NCBI GenBank assembly: GCA_035303945.1
Contig: DATGQZ010000065.1
Location: 12,915-76,914, forward strand
Length of the DNA stretch: 64,000 nucleotides
Origin: DATGMS01 sp035303945
GTDB lineage: Bacteria > Bacteroidota > Bacteroidia > Cytophagales > Cyclobacteriaceae
Reading direction: 5' to 3'
Below the pieces are notes generated by a model. The model was not told where the DNA came from. It did no database searches and worked only from the letters and a program-made list of their open reading frames with translations. This document shows, one piece after another, positions 61,944 to 64,000 of this stretch. The translations under genes and the position numbers were made by a program. How positions within the stretch are numbered: position 1 is the stretch's first letter; every line of letters starts with the position of its first letter.

Positions 61944-62320
61944 AATTGGAGCTGGTAAACATCCGCCCTTAAATTGGGGATCTTCCCAAATCTGGTGACG
62001 TTGGGAATTGTACGGGTACTTTACATCTGGCTGCACCTGCCGCCGGTATCTCTTGTCTTTTTAAGGCGACAACTCTGGCTGGAACTGGAAGTCAAACTCA
62101 ACTGCTCAAGGATAAGAGACTTAAATCTGCCTTCTATATTGAGTTCATTGATTAAAAAATATTTATCTAACCTAAAGACCGAGCGAAATCAATACCTGGG
62201 TAGAATGATGTTACTTAAAACAGCATCTCTACTTACCTAGGGTTTGCTTTAATTTTTCCGGACGCGGATTCTTCATTTGGATTCTACTTCGGTCTTCCGT
62301 CACCGGTCTTACCTTCTGTT
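61944..62320. other. 377-base region without a supported gene
   Basis: A plus-strand frame at 61974-62240 (88 codons) has an even hydrophobic/basic mix and no recognised motif. Another frame on the same strand stays open for about 60 codons around 61972-62154, and the minus strand has a frame of about 40. None has a clear start signal. This may be a decayed gene or an untranslated leader of the following glycosyltransferase. Confidence 0.4.
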
Positions 62321-63448
62321 ATGCCTAAATCATCAAAACCCCTTCATATCGCCATCATTGGCTCGAGAGGCTATCCCTATGTCTATTCCGGTTATGAAAC
62401 ACTGGTCAAAGAGATTGGCGAACGCCTGGTAAAAAGAGGCGTGAGGCTGACGGTTTATTGTCATAAGCCGCTTTTTGACCAAAAGCCCAAGCAGGTAAAT
62501 GGGATTGAACTGGTATATATGCCGGGATTGGAGACTAAGTCCTTAAGTCAGTTGACCAACTCCTTCTTATCCATCCTCCATGCCTGTTTTTCCGAAGCGG
62601 ATGTCATCTTTGTGGTCAATAGTGCTAATGGGCCCTTTGGGTTGATTACTCGGATTCTTAGGAAACCCACCGCTATCAATGTGGATGGCATGGAGTGGTT
62701 GAGACCAAAATGGAAAGGGCTTGGAGCCAAGTACTTTCTATTTGCCTCCAGATTATCTACTAAATTATATGACCGCATTATCACTGACTGTGAGGAGATG
62801 CAGAAAACCTACCTGGAGCTTTTCAATACACCTTCTACAATGATTGCTTACGGTGCCAACCCTGCTAAGAAAGCAGATGCGACCAGGATCAAGAAGTGGG
62901 AGTTGACGGAGAGGGGCTACTACCTGATTGTCGGTCGTTTGATCCCGGACAACAATGCGGATTTGATCATAGAAGGATTTGTGAAATCCTCTACCAAACG
63001 GGAGTTGGTTATCGTGGGGGATGTGCCTTATCAGGATGAATATGCCACTAAGCTCAAGCAGCTTGCCGATGATCGGCTTATTTTTACGGGCTATGTCAAA
63101 GATCAGGAAGAGTTGGCGGCGCTTTATCACAACTGCTATGCCTACTTACATGGACATGAATATGGAGGTACCAATCCGGCCATGCTTAAGGCGTTGGGAT
63201 ATAATTGCGCTGTGATTGCCTTGGATACCCGGTTTAACCAAGAGATGCTGCAGAACGGCAAACACGGCTGGTTTTTTCAAAAAAACACCGCGTCCGTTGC
63301 GGAGGTCATTGACCAAGCGGAAATGGCTGGAGTCGAAATGGAACAATTACGGTCCACGGCTGTACTTGGATTGACCGAAAAATACAACTGGGATCATGTC
63401 ACGGAAAAATACCTAAAGGTTTTTAAGGAGTTGAGCAGAAAAGGCTAA
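62321..63448 (+). CDS. glycosyltransferase, DUF1972/rhamnosyltransferase-like
   Basis: The 375-residue GT-B protein has the DUF1972 N-terminus (HIAIIGSRGYPYVYSGYETLV) and GPFGLITRILRKPTAINVDGMEWLRPKW. The C-terminal half has YYLIVGRLIPDNNADLIIEGF and the HGHEYGGTNPAMLKALGYNC donor region. Proteins of this family are rhamnosyl or galactosyl transferases in polysaccharide loci. It stands apart from the preceding cluster by a 377-base gap. Confidence 0.9.
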   Translation: MPKSSKPLHIAIIGSRGYPYVYSGYETLVKEIGERLVKRGVRLTVYCHKPLFDQKPKQVNGIELVYMPGLETKSLSQLTNSFLSILHACFSEADVIFVVNSANGPFGLITRILRKPTAINVDGMEWLRPKWKGLGAKYFLFASRLSTKLYDRIITDCEEMQKTYLELFNTPSTMIAYGANPAKKADATRIKKWELTERGYYLIVGRLIPDNNADLIIEGFVKSSTKRELVIVGDVPYQDEYATKLKQLADDRLIFTGYVKDQEELAALYHNCYAYLHGHEYGGTNPAMLKALGYNCAVIALDTRFNQEMLQNGKHGWFFQKNTASVAEVIDQAEMAGVEMEQLRSTAVLGLTEKYNWDHVTEKYLKVFKELSRKG

Positions 63449-63483
63449 ATCCCTTTCAAATTTTATCTTCTACGTTCGACCAT

Positions 63484-63627
63484 TTATTCCAAACGACTGA
63501 AGGTCAGGGAGGAGATACAATTTTCATTGACACCACAAGGGTCGGATTGAAAAGTCAGCTGGTTTTGTGCTTTGTCAAGTGAAATCCAAAACTGGATAGC
63601 GCCACCGGCAGATTCAAAAGGCTCCAC
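63484..63627 (-). CDS. possible small ORF or gene fragment (47 aa), low support
   Basis: With a GTG start at 63627 a 47-codon frame runs to a TAA at 63484. The product reads like real protein (IQFWISLDKAQNQLTF, then two cysteines, ending in TFSRLE). A stop codon lies just upstream in frame, so if real it is either very short or a 5'-truncated remnant. I do not recognise a family. The rest of the 411-base gap before the next gene shows nothing else. Confidence 0.3.
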   Translation of the reverse strand: MEPFESAGGAIQFWISLDKAQNQLTFQSDPCGVNENCISSLTFSRLE

Positions 63628-63859
63628 GCCCCTCTAAGTTAGAACACGATCGGGCATGACTGTTGTGAATATTACGTTTGGTTCCAAAAAAAAAGAATTG
63701 CTATCGCTCGTATTACAATGAATGACAGAGATTTAGGTTGCTTATGTTATTTTGCTGGTAAGCAATAATAAAAAAGTTTTAATGCTAAATAATACCATAA
63801 GTTAACTGTAATCATTTCTTCTATCGCGTCCAAACCTGCCACCACTAACTAAAGTAACT

Positions 63860-64000
63860 ATGTCCCGACAATGTAAGATCTGTGGAAACAGCCACAACAA
63901 TAAAATCCACACGTTTAGGGAAATGATGTTTGGGACAGGTGACCCGTTTGAATACCTGGAATGTCGCAAATGCGGTTCAATGCAGCAATTATCACCGCCT
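63860..64000 (+). CDS. start of a class I SAM-dependent methyltransferase with N-terminal zinc ribbon (cut by window edge)
   Basis: The 47 visible codons read MSRQCKICGNSHNN, then FEYLECRKCGSMQQL: two Cys-x2-Cys pairs about 30 residues apart. This is the zinc-ribbon start seen in polysaccharide-locus methyltransferases of the Methyltransf_23 type. The catalytic part lies beyond the window, so the call rests on the N-terminus only. It would methylate a sugar or its precursor. Confidence 0.6.
   Translation, partial: MSRQCKICGNSHNNKIHTFREMMFGTGDPFEYLECRKCGSMQQLSPP

Overview
The window looks like a chromosome segment of a member of the Bacteroidota, most likely a gliding Cytophagales/Cyclobacteriaceae-type bacterium; the family is inference. 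The sequence features behind this are a SusC/SusD pair, a GldB gliding lipoprotein, fused CcoN-CcoO cbb3 oxidase, a YtxJ-type bacillithiol-system protein, many short-spaced Bacteroidota-type promoters (TTTG/TTTA, about 19 nt, TAnnTTTG) and few strong Shine-Dalgarno sequences. I see no tRNA, rRNA, insertion sequence, prophage or CRISPR array.

Layout. 1-14800 is mainly housekeeping: ispF (partial)-mnmD, ytxJ, a DUF3127 OB-fold protein, purK-purE plus a 49-residue membrane protein, ileS-lspA, metK, a sigma factor with an overlapping small partner, hemA, a membrane helix-hairpin-helix protein and a YtcJ-like amidohydrolase lipoprotein. 14800-19530 holds an HsdR_N-like nuclease-fold protein, a Crp/Fnr regulator, a putative outer-membrane protein, a small exported protein, a Sm_multidrug_ex membrane protein, a DUF1080 lipoprotein and an unrecognised gene at 18888. 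19600-28197 is a complete cbb3-type cytochrome oxidase locus (ccoI, ccoS, ccoNO, ccoQ, ccoP, ccoG, ccoH, TauE/SafE-like). 28384-33388 carries proline dehydrogenase, lysS and an M13 metallopeptidase lipoprotein. 33763-38759 is a SusC/SusD pair whose susC is frameshifted. 38800-45164 is a LexA/CI-like regulator divergent from an imuA-imuB-dnaE2 mutasome operon. 45315-49153 has a BNR-repeat sialidase-like protein, nth and asnB. From 49150 to the end is an exopolysaccharide locus (SLBB/Wza-like exporter, Wzz, flippase, polymerase/ligase, five glycosyltransferases, an acyltransferase, the start of a methyltransferase), interrupted by gldB on the other strand.

How they fit together. The clearest candidate circuit is a Crp/Fnr regulator (15425) with a likely recognition box of the form ATGA-N6-TCA(T/G). 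I find copies in front of the regulator itself, the gene at 18888 and ccoI. Each copy lies at a typical Crp/Fnr distance from a candidate promoter, which suggests oxygen or redox control of the cbb3 operon. The second circuit is the S24-peptidase-like repressor at 38800-39618, facing the mutasome operon across a short gap that contains a 27-bp imperfect palindrome. This looks like a LexA-independent SOS-style switch for mutagenic repair.
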